This document shows positions 52,465 to 61,902 of a stretch of DNA of 64,000 bases, one piece after another (position 1 is the stretch's first letter; each line of letters begins with the position of its first letter). The translations under genes and the position numbers were made by a program. The notes under the pieces are model-generated. The model had not been told where the DNA came from. It saw only the letters and a list, made by a program, of their open reading frames with translations, and did no database searches. Source of the DNA: Neobacillus driksii (GTDB lineage: Bacteria; Bacillota; Bacilli; Bacillales; Cytobacillaceae); the NCBI RefSeq assembly GCF_013409995.1, contig NZ_JACCBX010000003.1:124001-188000 (forward strand). Direction: 5' to 3'.

Positions 52465-54390
52465 TTATACTTCTATTGCTTCTGTCGGCAGAACATCTTT
52501 AATTTTCTGCAATAATGCTGGTTCGATATTTTCATGCAGCATGATATGAACACTGCCTCGATCGCTCTCACTTCTAATTAGACGACCAATCCCCTGTCTT
52601 AATCGCAGAAGCATATATGGCAAATCCACTTCCGCAAATGGGTCACTAACACCATTTCGCTTCGCAGTAAACACGGGATCATTAGGAGGGAATGGAAGTG
52701 AGAAAATTAACACATTTTCTAATGATCTACCAGGAATATCTAGGCCTTCCCAAAGATGAATGGTGCAAAGAATAGCGTGCTCTTCATTTTGAAACTTTGA
52801 AACAAGCGTGCTTATTTCTTCATCCCCTTCAAAGTAAACAGGGTATGGAATATTCCCTGAAAGCTTTTCTTTTAGGCTTTTTAATTCATTTTGATTGTTG
52901 AGAAGAATCAGTGCCCGACCTTCTGATTGAACAATTTTACTGATGACATAATCTAGTTTATCATTCATCGAGGTTGGATTGAATCGAGGAAGGAATACTT
53001 CCATTTTTTCTTCATAATCAAAAGGTGAATCAACAGAAAAGGATAAATACTCTATAATTCCCAAGCTATTTGCAATGTAATCAAACTTCTTTTCGTTCGA
53101 TAATGTCGCAGAAGAAAAGATGAACGGTTTCTTTTGTGAGAACACTTCATCTTTCATGACTTCTTCAACCATTTTTGGCATAATGACAAGTGTCCGTTCA
53201 TACCCTTTTTCTTCGAACCAGGTAATTCCATTCATTTCTTTAAGGAAGAGTGATAACGAGTACGTAATCTGCTCCAAATATTCTTCTACAATTTTTAAAT
53301 CATATTCATTAATTACATACAATTCGCTCTCAAAGACTAGCTCCTCTTCAATTGCTTGGAGCCTATTAAGCAGTGTTGTACCATATTGAATTAATGAAGG
53401 ATGCATAGTAATCATTTGTTTTTCTGAGCCTTCTGACGGGACAGCGTGCTGTGAAATAGCACTAAAAAACTTATCATTGTCTAAAAGAGCTTCTTCAATG
53501 GTGTATAACGTTTTTTCACGCACTTCATTTTCCATCAACCTTGTTAGTAAGGTCTCTAGCGTAGAATCCGTGAAACGATAGCTTAACGCCTTCTGTGCTG
53601 CATATTCAAGTAAATGTCCTTCATCAAAAACAACGGAAGAGTGTTCAGGTAATAACGGCAGCTGTCCTTCTCGTTTACGTGATTCTTTTGTCCAAATATG
53701 CTCCATATAAAAATCATGTGAACAAATAATCAAGTCCTTTGCGTGACGGTAAAAATCACGATTTAGAGTGAGCCCGCAACGATGTCTTTTTTCACAAGAA
53801 AAACAGTCCTGAACCTTATCCCAGTTAATTTTCCCCCATGAATCATCGGACAACGATGGATAATCCCTGCGGTCACCATATCTTTCAAACTTTTGCATAG
53901 AGCCATCACTATGAACGAAATCTGGTAATTCCTCATAGATTCCGGCAATATCATCGTTAAAGTCCTCATGCCTAACATAATCAAGCTTTTTTAAGCAAAG
54001 ATATTGATCCCTTGATTTTGCCAATCTAACATCAATATTCAGTCCAAGTACTTTTTCAAGCTTGGCAATGTCACCTTCTTTTTTTACAAGCTGCTCGATT
54101 AATGTTTCATCCGCACAGGCAATGATGGCTGGTCTATTTGTATATCTGGCGTACATAATCGCGTAAAGTAAATAAACGATGGTCTTTCCGGTACCAACTC
54201 CCGCTTCTGCAAACATGACCTTTTTTTCTTTAAATGCTTTTTCCAGCTGGAAGGCCATAAAGATTTGTTCATCACGTAATTCAAAACCTGCTTCTGGTAA
54301 AATATCATAAAATAAGTCGCCAATCCATTCACTTAACTTGTCATAAAAGGATTCGGTTTTAGATACGACAAATGGAATACGGTCTTGCAT
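52465..54390 (-). CDS. ypvA: DinG/XPD-type ATP-dependent helicase (YpvA)
   Basis: A 641-aa Rad3-family superfamily-2 helicase. Walker A AEAGVGTGKT, DEAH-type box VVFDEGHLLE, and motif VI-like GIGRLIRSESDRG. Cysteines at about 127 and in CFSCEKRHRCG could hold the 4Fe-4S cluster typical of DinG/YoaA. Corresponds to B. subtilis YpvA in size and place. Likely unwinds damaged or RNA-containing structures. AGGAG before the ATG. Confidence 0.93.
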   Translation of the reverse strand: MQDRIPFVVSKTESFYDKLSEWIGDLFYDILPEAGFELRDEQIFMAFQLEKAFKEKKVMFAEAGVGTGKTIVYLLYAIMYARYTNRPAIIACADETLIEQLVKKEGDIAKLEKVLGLNIDVRLAKSRDQYLCLKKLDYVRHEDFNDDIAGIYEELPDFVHSDGSMQKFERYGDRRDYPSLSDDSWGKINWDKVQDCFSCEKRHRCGLTLNRDFYRHAKDLIICSHDFYMEHIWTKESRKREGQLPLLPEHSSVVFDEGHLLEYAAQKALSYRFTDSTLETLLTRLMENEVREKTLYTIEEALLDNDKFFSAISQHAVPSEGSEKQMITMHPSLIQYGTTLLNRLQAIEEELVFESELYVINEYDLKIVEEYLEQITYSLSLFLKEMNGITWFEEKGYERTLVIMPKMVEEVMKDEVFSQKKPFIFSSATLSNEKKFDYIANSLGIIEYLSFSVDSPFDYEEKMEVFLPRFNPTSMNDKLDYVISKIVQSEGRALILLNNQNELKSLKEKLSGNIPYPVYFEGDEEISTLVSKFQNEEHAILCTIHLWEGLDIPGRSLENVLIFSLPFPPNDPVFTAKRNGVSDPFAEVDLPYMLLRLRQGIGRLIRSESDRGSVHIMLHENIEPALLQKIKDVLPTEAIEV

Positions 54391-54416
54391 ATAACCACTC
54401 CTATAAACGAATTAAA

Positions 54417-54440
54417 TGGAGCCTCCTCAAGCAGGCTCCA
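54417..54440 (-). terminator. Hairpin after ypsC
   Basis: GGAGCCT-GCTTGAGG-AGGCTCC then ATTTAATT. Sits between ypsC and ypvA. Confidence 0.65.
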
Positions 54441-54456
54441 ATTGTTCTAATCAGTA

Positions 54457-55599
54457 CTATTCCACTGTACGGGGAGGTCTTTTTCCCCAATATTGATAGA
54501 GATCTGTTCGGATAAAGCCATTAAACAGTTTTCTCTTTTTTGTAGCTGGCCTCCCATAAAATTGCTCAAATTGTTCATTAGAAGTCATGATATAAATGGA
54601 CCAAGTATCAAGCTTACTAAACGCCTGTCCCATCTCCTTATACATCTGCTCAACAGCCTGTTTCTCACCAAGTCTTTCGCCATATGGAGGATTGCCAACA
54701 ATAACACCATATTCCTTGGTGGTTGTAATGTCTCTTACTTGCATTTGTTTATATTGGATGAGATCACCAAGTCCTGCCTCAAAGGAGTTTTCCTGAGCGA
54801 TTTTGATCATGCGATGATCAATATCAGTCCCCATAATATCCAATGGCTGGTCATAATTTGCTAAATCCTCGGCTTCTGTTCTAGCATCGTCCCATACTTT
54901 TCCTGGAATCCAATTCCAATATTCCGACACAAATTCTCGGTTAAAACCTGGAGCAATGTTTTGACCAATCAAAGCAGCTTCAATTGGAATCGTACCAGAA
55001 CCACAGAAAGGGTCGATAAACGGTTTATTAGGATTCCAATTTGTCAGTGATACCAAAGCAGCCGCGAGCGTTTCCTTTAATGGCGCTTCCCCTTGATCGA
55101 CACGGTATCCCCGTTTATGGAGTCCTTGACCACTTGTATCAATCGTTATGGTAGCAACATCTTTTAACAATGCCACTTCAATTCGAAAATAAGCACCAGT
55201 CTCCTCGAACCAAGAACTCCGCTTATAATGGCTTTTCATTCTGTCCACAACAGCCTTTTTCACAATCGCTTGACAATCTGAAACGCTAAATAACTTTGAC
55301 TTAACTGATTTCCCGGTTACAGGAAACTCCGCATCTTCTGGGAGATACTGTTCCCATGGCAATGCCTTTGTTTTCTCAAATAATTCATCAAAGGTATAGG
55401 CTTTAAATTCACCTACTCTTATTTTTACTCGGTCTGCGGTTCGCAGCCACATATTACTGCGAGCAATGGCTTGTTCGTCACCTGTATAGATTACCTTACC
55501 GTTCTCTACTTCACATTCGTAACCGAGAGCACGTACTTCTTTTGCTACTAATGCTTCCAAACCCATCGCGGCGGTTGCAATTAATTGATATTTTCCCAT
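54457..55599 (-). CDS. ypsC: THUMP-domain rRNA guanine-N2 methyltransferase (YpsC, RlmL-like)
   Basis: About 380 aa. N-terminal THUMP domain (LIATAAMGLEALVAKEVRALG to about residue 160), then a Rossmann methyltransferase with FIDPFCGSGTIPIEAA (motif I) and IVGNPPYGERLGE (NPPY catalytic motif). Methylates N2 of a guanine in 23S rRNA in relatives. Start ATG 55599 after AAGGGTGG; an upstream in-frame ATG at 55686 lacks a site and would run into the rnpB terminator. Orthologue position as in B. subtilis. Confidence 0.9.
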   Translation of the reverse strand: MGKYQLIATAAMGLEALVAKEVRALGYECEVENGKVIYTGDEQAIARSNMWLRTADRVKIRVGEFKAYTFDELFEKTKALPWEQYLPEDAEFPVTGKSVKSKLFSVSDCQAIVKKAVVDRMKSHYKRSSWFEETGAYFRIEVALLKDVATITIDTSGQGLHKRGYRVDQGEAPLKETLAAALVSLTNWNPNKPFIDPFCGSGTIPIEAALIGQNIAPGFNREFVSEYWNWIPGKVWDDARTEAEDLANYDQPLDIMGTDIDHRMIKIAQENSFEAGLGDLIQYKQMQVRDITTTKEYGVIVGNPPYGERLGEKQAVEQMYKEMGQAFSKLDTWSIYIMTSNEQFEQFYGRPATKKRKLFNGFIRTDLYQYWGKRPPRTVE

Positions 55600-55693
55600 T
55601 TCGTCCACCCTTATTTGTTTTACATTTTTATGTATGAATGTATGCTTGCCTATCATACCATTATAGACCAAAATCAGTAAGCCCATGCAAAAA

Positions 55694-55724
55694 GTAAAAA
55701 GACTCTCCTCATAAGGAGAGTCGA
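55694..55724 (-). terminator. Terminator of rnpB
   Basis: Minus strand GACTCTCC-TTATGA-GGAGAGTC then TTTTTACTTTTTG. Confidence 0.85.
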
Positions 55725-55744
55725 TACCATTAACATTATTGACA

Positions 55745-56163
55745 TTAATAACGTTCTGTAAGCCATGTTCTGTTCCATAGTACTACAAACGGCGTTAAAC
55801 GCCTCGTACTTAGGTGGTAATCATCTATCTACAGATTCAATAGAATCTGTCCTTCTCCTCGTTCAGTTCCTCAGAGAAAGTGCCCCTACCATTATTTGGG
55901 TTTCTCGCTCGTGGGGTTTACCGCGTTCCACCCTTTTCATTTCTGAAAAGGCTCCGTCACTGTGGCACTTTTATAGGTATTCATACCATATCCGTATGGA
56001 CTTAGGTATTTTCCCGGCCGTCAGCCAAGCCAAAGCTCAGGCTGCCCTAGCTTATGAATTGGCTAGGCACGAACACTACGAGCATCTCAGCTCGTGCGAG
56101 CATGGACTTTCCTCTACAATTCGCAATTGCTCCTTGCAGCGATTACCCGAACGTTATTAATAA
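55745..56163 (-). ncRNA. rnpB: RNase P RNA, class B
   Basis: On the minus strand it opens TTAATAACGTTCGGGTAATC, with GAGGAAAGTCCATGCTCGCAC, the AGTGCCACAGTGACG and GAACGCGGTAAACCCC core segments, GCGAGAAACCCAAAT, ATAGATGATTACCACC and the end ATGGCTTACAGAACGTTATTA pairing with the 5' end (P1). Layout is that of Bacillus B-type RNase P RNA of ~400 nt. It matures tRNA 5' ends with RnpA. ORFs over this stretch on the other strand are spurious. Confidence 0.97.
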
Positions 56164-56234
56164 GTACTTTCTTATTATATGCATTTGTTATTTATTAATC
56201 AATGGTTTTAATTAGGAAATCAAGGTACTATCTG

Positions 56235-56537
56235 TTAATCGTATAGTTTATTCCCAAAAACATGTTTTTCCAGATTCGATAAACGCTTTAAGATATCAAA
56301 ATTCGTCGTACCTGCAGGCTGTGTTACAGGCTGTCTTCTAGATGTTTCTTCCAACTGTTTACGCAAGCGGAGATTTTCTTGCTGCAGATCTTCAATTTCC
56401 TGTTGGAACATTTCATAATCCTTGATAATCAAGTCTAGATACTTATCAACATCTTCTTGTTTATACCCTCGGACTCCGGTCTTAAATTCTTTTTCTAAAA
56501 TATCCTTAGCGGTTAATTTCACTTTATCGGACACCAT
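56235..56537 (-). CDS. gpsB: Cell-division regulator GpsB
   Basis: A 100-aa GpsB. DivIVA-like N-terminal domain with [28 protein letters not shown], followed by a coiled coil ([23 protein letters not shown]), linker rich in Pro/Gln/Thr, and C-terminal hexamerising helix ([15 protein letters not shown]). Shuttles PBP1 between septum and side wall. Location behind ypsA and before rnpB as in B. subtilis. Confidence 0.96.
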   Translation of the reverse strand: MVSDKVKLTAKDILEKEFKTGVRGYKQEDVDKYLDLIIKDYEMFQQEIEDLQQENLRLRKQLEETSRRQPVTQPAGTTNFDILKRLSNLEKHVFGNKLYD

Positions 56538-56659
56538 TCAATTCCCACCTCAAGTCATTCGCCAATCATTAATCATTACCTATTATTTTTTCAAAAATAA
56601 GCCGTTTTGTCAATTTTTCTTTCTTATCCTGTTAATCGATAGTAATTAGGTGCATATCA

Positions 56660-57220
56660 TTAAAAATCCAAACGTTTTAATTCTTCTTCTTCTACGATTA
56701 CTTGTAAATCATAAAATGTGACTAGCTGGATAGGATATGTATGCTTGTTTTGATATTGTACTGCCATTTCATATATGTATTTTGGGCTTCCTTCTTTCTC
56801 TTGGTCATATAGGAGGAGCAGTGCATCGCTTTTTTCAATAAAGAATTGATTTTTCAAACGAAACTGCCAAGGCTTTTCATATCCCTTTTTTGTTACTGAG
56901 TCGATGAAATCTGCTTGGGCAAGAATTGATTTATACCATTCACTGTTGTTTTCACTCCAAGAGGCTTCCTGGTCTAGAAATGGGGTGATAACAGCTAGTT
57001 TCACATCAGGAAATTCTGATTTTAGTTCAATAACAACTTCGGCAGCCCACAGCTCCACACCCAGTTGTCCGCTGATCAAGACCCACTCTAATCCAGCCTC
57101 CATCATTGGAATTAACTCTTTCTTTAGTGCTGCTTTAATAAACAAAACAGCAGGATGGTCATTTTTAAAAATTCCTAATTCAAACGGTTTGTAGCCTGAT
57201 ATGGCTAACACTTTAATCAA
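56660..57220 (-). CDS. ypsA: SLOG-family protein YpsA (DUF1273)
   Basis: About 186 aa. [16 protein letters not shown] at the N-terminus and [14 protein letters not shown] in the middle form the SLOG nucleotide-binding fold; [20 protein letters not shown] is also conserved. YpsA is linked to gpsB and cell division in B. subtilis and S. aureus; its ligand is unknown. Start at TTG 57220 with AAGGAG eight bases upstream; the in-frame upstream codons lack a site. Confidence 0.9.
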   Translation of the reverse strand: MIKVLAISGYKPFELGIFKNDHPAVLFIKAALKKELIPMMEAGLEWVLISGQLGVELWAAEVVIELKSEFPDVKLAVITPFLDQEASWSENNSEWYKSILAQADFIDSVTKKGYEKPWQFRLKNQFFIEKSDALLLLYDQEKEGSPKYIYEMAVQYQNKHTYPIQLVTFYDLQVIVEEEELKRLDF

Positions 57221-57284
57221 GGTTATTCTCCTTATTTGGCAGCAAATAAGCGCCATCTTTTTTATTAAGATATCAAAATAAATA

Positions 57285-57313
57285 AAAAAAACAAGGGCAG
57301 ATTTACCCTTGTT
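57285..57313 (-). terminator. Terminator after cotD
   Basis: Minus strand AACAAGGG-TAAATCTG-CCCTTGTT then eight T. Confidence 0.88.
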
Positions 57314-57323
57314 AGTAATGTTA

Positions 57324-57800
57324 TCACCTGAAACGACGCGGACGAGGGAATTGACCTGGTGCCATGCCCGGTCCCATTCCTTGACCCATACCCGGTCCCA
57401 TCATGCCTGGTCCCATTCCTGGACCCATGCCTGGTCCCATCATGCCTGGTCCCATCATGCCTGGTCCCATTCCTGGACCCATGCCCGGTCCCATCATGCC
57501 TGGTCCCATATTAGGCGGCATGTTGTTCCCTGGTGGTAAAGCATTGCTCTGAGCTCCAGCAACAGCCGTTGGTGCAGGTGCCGGCATAGGACCTGGACAA
57601 CAGTTAATGTGCTGGTTACAACACTCCTCAGCGCAAGAAGCTGTAGTTGGACAATAGTGTTTGTGCTGGAACATGTGATGATTAATAGTTGTTATATGTT
57701 TTGGATGAATATGCGGAACCACGGTTGTTGAAAAGGTGTGGTTTACGAATTGTTGAGTCGGATGAATGACTGGCGGCGCAAAATTAGTTCCAAGATACAA
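57324..57800 (-). CDS. cotD: CotD-like spore coat protein with Met-Gly-Pro repeat tail
   Basis: About 158 aa. The N-terminal part matches Cot[45 protein letters not shown], then a Cys-rich stretch ([16 protein letters not shown]). Residues ~90-150 are a low-complexity array of [16 protein letters not shown] repeats, about a dozen units, ending RPRRFR. B. subtilis CotD lacks this tail. Expected start TTG 57800 six to seven bases after AAGGGAGAG; a TTG at 57818 precedes that site. Inner-coat protein, sigma-K/GerE controlled in B. subtilis. Confidence 0.85.
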   Translation of the reverse strand: MYLGTNFAPPVIHPTQQFVNHTFSTTVVPHIHPKHITTINHHMFQHKHYCPTTASCAEECCNQHINCCPGPMPAPAPTAVAGAQSNALPPGNNMPPNMGPGMMGPGMGPGMGPGMMGPGMMGPGMGPGMGPGMMGPGMGQGMGPGMAPGQFPRPRRFR

Positions 57801-57985
57801 TATAAGCTCTCCCTTCAAAATTATATTCTGTTTACATTAACAGCCTATGATAGAAGGGAATTTCTTGTACTAATGAAAATACCTATTTTTCATATATCTA
57901 TTTAAGATTAACTTCACTTAGACAACTGTCTAGTTCAAGCGCACAGGGATAAATGTCTAAATCTGAACGAATGTCGCTTTTACTT

Positions 57986-58081
57986 TTATAGCATCGAATA
58001 TAAGTTATCTTTTAAGCTTGAAAAAAGAACTGCAGTCAAACAAACAACAACAAAAAATAAATACAAGATTGCTTTATACAT
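57986..58081 (-). CDS. Possible 31-aa hydrophobic peptide
   Basis: MYKAILYLFFVVVCLTAVLF then SSLKDNLYSML, one membrane segment with a Cys. ATG 58081 with TGGGGTAG six bases upstream. It lies in the 435-nt gap between cotD and yprB, the rest of which shows no gene; a TGTCTAGTTCAAGCGC stretch near 57930 resembles a common Bacillus dispersed repeat end. Short and without homology evidence, so tentative. Confidence 0.35.
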   Translation of the reverse strand: MYKAILYLFFVVVCLTAVLFSSLKDNLYSML

Positions 58082-58235
58082 AGTATCTACCCCATTATTG
58101 TTTTATAGTCGTTTTTTACTCACAGTTTAATATTTTACATGTTTCAACTATAAGAAACAATATGGGAAATCGAATAATTCAGAGTTAATTGTGAAATTTT
58201 TGTTACAAATAATCGAGAGTTGACGAATGTTGGTT

Positions 58236-59489
58236 TTACCTGGGGAATTTAGCGAATTTCTCCTCTAATCGAGTCAATCTTATTTCAAGCTGTTGCTTTA
58301 CTTTTTGTATTGGAATATTGATATTCTCCACTATTTCCAAAGCCTTTAGGCAATAATCCAAGGCAAGCTTATAATCTTTTATTTTATGCTCATATATTTT
58401 AGCAGCTTCAATACATGCTTCGATACTCAACGTGGAATTTTCGGCGTCCGCCACTTCAATAAATAACGGTAAACTATTTTCCCAGTTTTGCTCTTTTTTA
58501 GATTGATAAGCCAATGCGAGCTTAGCTTGTAAGGATGTAAAATCGCTGCCGTCTACAAGCTTCGTCAGTACCTTTCTAGCTTCATCTTTTTCACCGAGTG
58601 AAGCATACCAACGTCCGACTTCAAATGATTCTTTCCTTGTTTGGTTGTTGTCTATTCCACAGAGTTGAAAGGTTAGATGGGTATATAACGTAACAAGCGA
58701 TAAAATATCGATTTCATTGTGCTTTATGATTCCAAGCATTCCATCAGGCTGCTTACTCTCAATGAAATCAAAATAAATCATCGGAGCCAAAAAACCTGGG
58801 ATATCATCTTGCCGTTCTATCCCTAAGACATCTTTTTCGACAACCGCCAACTTTAAACGATCCAATTTATGTTTCCAAAGTCTTCTTGCAGCATGAAATA
58901 AATCAAAGTGACCAAAAGCTGGAAGCTTCGGTACATGATCTCTTACAAGGGTATGCCTGGTTTTTACTTGCGGCCAATCAAAGGATTTCCCATTATATGT
59001 GACTAATGTTTTATAGTTAACGTTCTCGAGAAAGCTTTGATATAACGGGACTTCTGCACCTGGATGCGGGAGAATATGCTGCCTTAAAACTAGGTTTTGA
59101 CCAATTACACTCGCATAACCAAGTAAAAAAATCGTATTCCCAACTCCACCGCCAAGACCTGTTGTTTCTGTATCAAAAAAGAATAATTCTTCGGCAGAAT
59201 GCCCTTCGGCTGATAAGGGATGGCTAATCGGCTGCTTATTCCAAATATCAACAGCTGTAAGGAAATCATGAAAATGGTAGTGACCATGCTTTTGCGACAA
59301 CGGATATTTTACTTCACGAATGAGACAGTAATCCTGATCTAAAAAATAAGGGGACACATTTTCACTTTCCCATTTAGGAAGGAATGGTATCTCGATCCTC
59401 GCAGATTCAGAGGGAGGAGTTGTATTTTTTTCTGTTGCTCCTCCTGAAATATGCGGTTTTAAACGATTTAATTTATTTTTCAATGACAT
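58236..59489 (-). CDS. mrfB: MrfB exonuclease (YprB), RNase H-like
   Basis: A 417-aa protein. The 3'-5' exonuclease/RNase H-like domain has catalytic DTETTGLGGGVG with preceding ELFFF, LVTYNGKSFDWP, and HNEIDILSLVTLY (final acidic motif). The C-terminal ~120 residues contain tetratricopeptide-like helices (LALAYQSKKEQNWENSL; ACIEAAKIYEHK). B. subtilis YprB (MrfB) acts with MrfA in mitomycin-C lesion repair. Begins 17 nt after mrfA, so cotranscribed. Confidence 0.93.
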   Translation of the reverse strand: MSLKNKLNRLKPHISGGATEKNTTPPSESARIEIPFLPKWESENVSPYFLDQDYCLIREVKYPLSQKHGHYHFHDFLTAVDIWNKQPISHPLSAEGHSAEELFFFDTETTGLGGGVGNTIFLLGYASVIGQNLVLRQHILPHPGAEVPLYQSFLENVNYKTLVTYNGKSFDWPQVKTRHTLVRDHVPKLPAFGHFDLFHAARRLWKHKLDRLKLAVVEKDVLGIERQDDIPGFLAPMIYFDFIESKQPDGMLGIIKHNEIDILSLVTLYTHLTFQLCGIDNNQTRKESFEVGRWYASLGEKDEARKVLTKLVDGSDFTSLQAKLALAYQSKKEQNWENSLPLFIEVADAENSTLSIEACIEAAKIYEHKIKDYKLALDYCLKALEIVENINIPIQKVKQQLEIRLTRLEEKFAKFPR

Positions 59490-59506
59490 TTCAGCACTTC
59501 CTCGAT

Positions 59507-61783
59507 TTAATTGGAAGGATTTATAAAAGCTTCGATTATTTTTAATGTATCCCTTTTTGCGGTCTCACCTGCTGCGTCTGTTCCAATGCACGATGGACAT
59601 CCGGTTTGACATTTACAGTTATCAATCATTTTTTTTGTTTCCGAAAATACCACTGACATTCCAGAATGAATTTTCTCAGCTAAGCCAATGCCGCCAGGAT
59701 AACGGTCATAGAAGAAAATAGTCGGCTTTTCGTTATGGTCAGCTTTAACTTGTGGAATCACATGGATATCTTGTGGATCTGCCATGACAAATAAAGGTGC
59801 AATATGATTCAAGGCATGTGCGGTTCCAACAAGCCCTTGCTCTAATCGCTCCTGTCCCATTTCAGCGAAAGACTTATTTAGCGAAATCCACGCAGCACTC
59901 GTGTGGAGCTCCTCTTCAGGGAGATGGATTGGGCCAGAACCGATATTTTCATGGGTCTCAAATTTGATTTTCTTAAAGATGGTAGCCATTGCACGGACAC
60001 TCACATCTCCATAGCCAACTTCTGCATACTCCATCTTTTTAAGTTTGTCCTCTTCTAACACCTTTAGTTGTACGGCTAGATTAGCATCAGTGAAGTAATC
60101 CACATCCACTTCCCGAACAAATGCCTTTTTTTCTTCCCAATCGAGTTTTTCTACCTGAAATTGGGTTCCTTGATGCAGATAGATGGCTTCATCATGCAGC
60201 AGGGTCATAGCCGAGAAACGGTCCATTTCTCCGATTACCCTTACATTAGCAACATCTGATTGATCCACAATGATAACATTTTCCTGGGAAGCGGAGCGCA
60301 AACTAATATTATGTGCTGGAAACGAATCGTTCATCCAGTACCATTTATCACCGTTCTGGTACAAAATCCGTTCCTCTGTCAAATATTCTAGCAAATCCTC
60401 TGTTCCAATGTTTCCAAACTGCTCGCCAGCTTTAAAAGGCAGCTCAAAAGCCGCACATTTCATATGATCAATTAAGATAATCAGGTTATCAGGATTAATC
60501 CTTGCTGTCTCTGGACTTTTATTAAAAAAGTATTCTGGGTTTTGGATAATATATTGATCGAGCGGGCTAGAACTTGCAACCATAATAACGAGGGCTTCCC
60601 CATGTCTTCTTCCTGCTCTCCCTGCCTGCTGCCATGCACTGGAAATGGTTCCAGGATAACCAGTCATAATACATACCTGAAGCTGGCCAATATCCACTCC
60701 CAACTCGAGTGCATTGGTACTGACTACTCCATAAATATCTCCGGAACGCAGGCCTTTTTCAATTTTTCTCCGTTCGGTTGGTAAATAGCCACCGCGATAT
60801 CCCATAATCGATTTAGCACCTAATTGATTTTTTACCAATTCTTGCAGATAGGTTAAAATGATCTCTACTCGAACTCTGCTTCTGGCAAAGACAATCGTTT
60901 GAATTTTATTCTTTAACAATTCCCCTGCGATCTTCCGAACCTCAAGTGTTGCACTTCTTCTTATATTTAAGGGCTTATTTACAATAGGCGGATTATAAAA
61001 AAGAAAGTGTTTGTTTCCACTTGGAGCACCATTATTATCAATCAAGACCATTTTTTCTTCGGTGAGATTTTCAGCAAGTTCAAGCGGGTTGGCAATCGTA
61101 GCAGATGTACAAATAAATACGGGGTTGCTGCCGTAGTAACGACAAATCCGTTTTAGCCTGCGAATGACATTGGCCACGTGGCTTCCAAAGACACCTCGAT
61201 ACGTATGAAGCTCATCAATCACCACAAATTTGAGGTTCTCGAAAAGTGAAACCCATTTTGTATGATGAGGCAGGATGGCTGAATGAAGCATATCTGGGTT
61301 GGTAATGACTACATGACCAGCTTTACGTACTTTTTGACGAATGTTTGCTGGCGTATCGCCGTCATAGGTATAACTATTAATATCAATTTCCGCCGACTGG
61401 ATGATTTCATTTATTTCACTCTTCTGGTCCTGTGCCAGTGCTTTGGTAGGAAACATATAAAGAGCCCTAGCGTTTGGATTAGATAAAATACTTTGTAGTA
61501 CTGGCAGGTTATAACATAATGTTTTACCTGAAGCAGTAGGAGTTACGGCTACTACACTATTTCCAGCCATAATATTTTCATATGCAGTTTTTTGGTGTGT
61601 ATACAGCTTTTCAATTCCTCTACTATTCAGTGATTCTTTTAATGCCGTATGAAGGTTGTCTGGAAGAGACACGGTTTGGGCTTCTTTGGCTTCAAGTGTT
61701 TTCCAGGTAACAATATTTTCTTTAAAACTGTCATTTATTTTTAAATCGGCAAGAATTTCTTGCAGGTTTTTTTTCAATTTCAT
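59507..61783 (-). CDS. mrfA: MrfA DEAD/DEAH-box helicase (YprA)
   Basis: A 758-aa SF2 helicase. Motif I VTPTASGKTLCYN, motif II VIDELHTYRG, motif III CTSATIANP, motif VI QQAGRAGRRHG. A MrfA-type C-terminal domain carries four cysteines in CKCQTGCPSCIG plus GYPG/RYPGGIGLAE. In B. subtilis, YprA (MrfA) unwinds for excision of mitomycin C adducts independent of UvrABC. First gene of mrfA-mrfB with a promoter holding a LexA-like site. GAGGTG before the ATG. Confidence 0.95.
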   Translation of the reverse strand: MKLKKNLQEILADLKINDSFKENIVTWKTLEAKEAQTVSLPDNLHTALKESLNSRGIEKLYTHQKTAYENIMAGNSVVAVTPTASGKTLCYNLPVLQSILSNPNARALYMFPTKALAQDQKSEINEIIQSAEIDINSYTYDGDTPANIRQKVRKAGHVVITNPDMLHSAILPHHTKWVSLFENLKFVVIDELHTYRGVFGSHVANVIRRLKRICRYYGSNPVFICTSATIANPLELAENLTEEKMVLIDNNGAPSGNKHFLFYNPPIVNKPLNIRRSATLEVRKIAGELLKNKIQTIVFARSRVRVEIILTYLQELVKNQLGAKSIMGYRGGYLPTERRKIEKGLRSGDIYGVVSTNALELGVDIGQLQVCIMTGYPGTISSAWQQAGRAGRRHGEALVIMVASSSPLDQYIIQNPEYFFNKSPETARINPDNLIILIDHMKCAAFELPFKAGEQFGNIGTEDLLEYLTEERILYQNGDKWYWMNDSFPAHNISLRSASQENVIIVDQSDVANVRVIGEMDRFSAMTLLHDEAIYLHQGTQFQVEKLDWEEKKAFVREVDVDYFTDANLAVQLKVLEEDKLKKMEYAEVGYGDVSVRAMATIFKKIKFETHENIGSGPIHLPEEELHTSAAWISLNKSFAEMGQERLEQGLVGTAHALNHIAPLFVMADPQDIHVIPQVKADHNEKPTIFFYDRYPGGIGLAEKIHSGMSVVFSETKKMIDNCKCQTGCPSCIGTDAAGETAKRDTLKIIEAFINPSN

Positions 61784-61802
61784 AGGATCACCTCGTTACT
61801 CC

Positions 61803-61823
61803 ATTATAGCGAATAAATGTTCG
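61803..61823 (-). promoter_or_regulatory. Promoter with LexA (SOS) box upstream of mrfA
   Basis: CGAAC-ATTT-ATTCG on the minus strand (61823-61810; plus strand CGAAT-AAAT-GTTCG) differs from the Bacillus LexA consensus CGAAC-N4-GTTCG by one base. It lies directly before an exact TATAAT -10 (61808-61803), 27 nt ahead of the start codon, so a repressor there would block transcription. No strong -35 is seen. Confidence 0.65.
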
Positions 61824-61902
61824 TAGAAAAAGCTTGTTAATTATTATTTATTTGTCTGTTACAATAGTATAAGGTATTTTATTTCGTCTGTGGAGGTATA
61901 GC

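Noticed and set aside
55765..56160. 131-aa ORF
   Set aside because: Lies antisense to the RNase P RNA gene.
57309..57539. 76-aa His/Ser/Trp repeat ORF
   Set aside because: Antisense reading of the CotD Met-Gly-Pro repeat.
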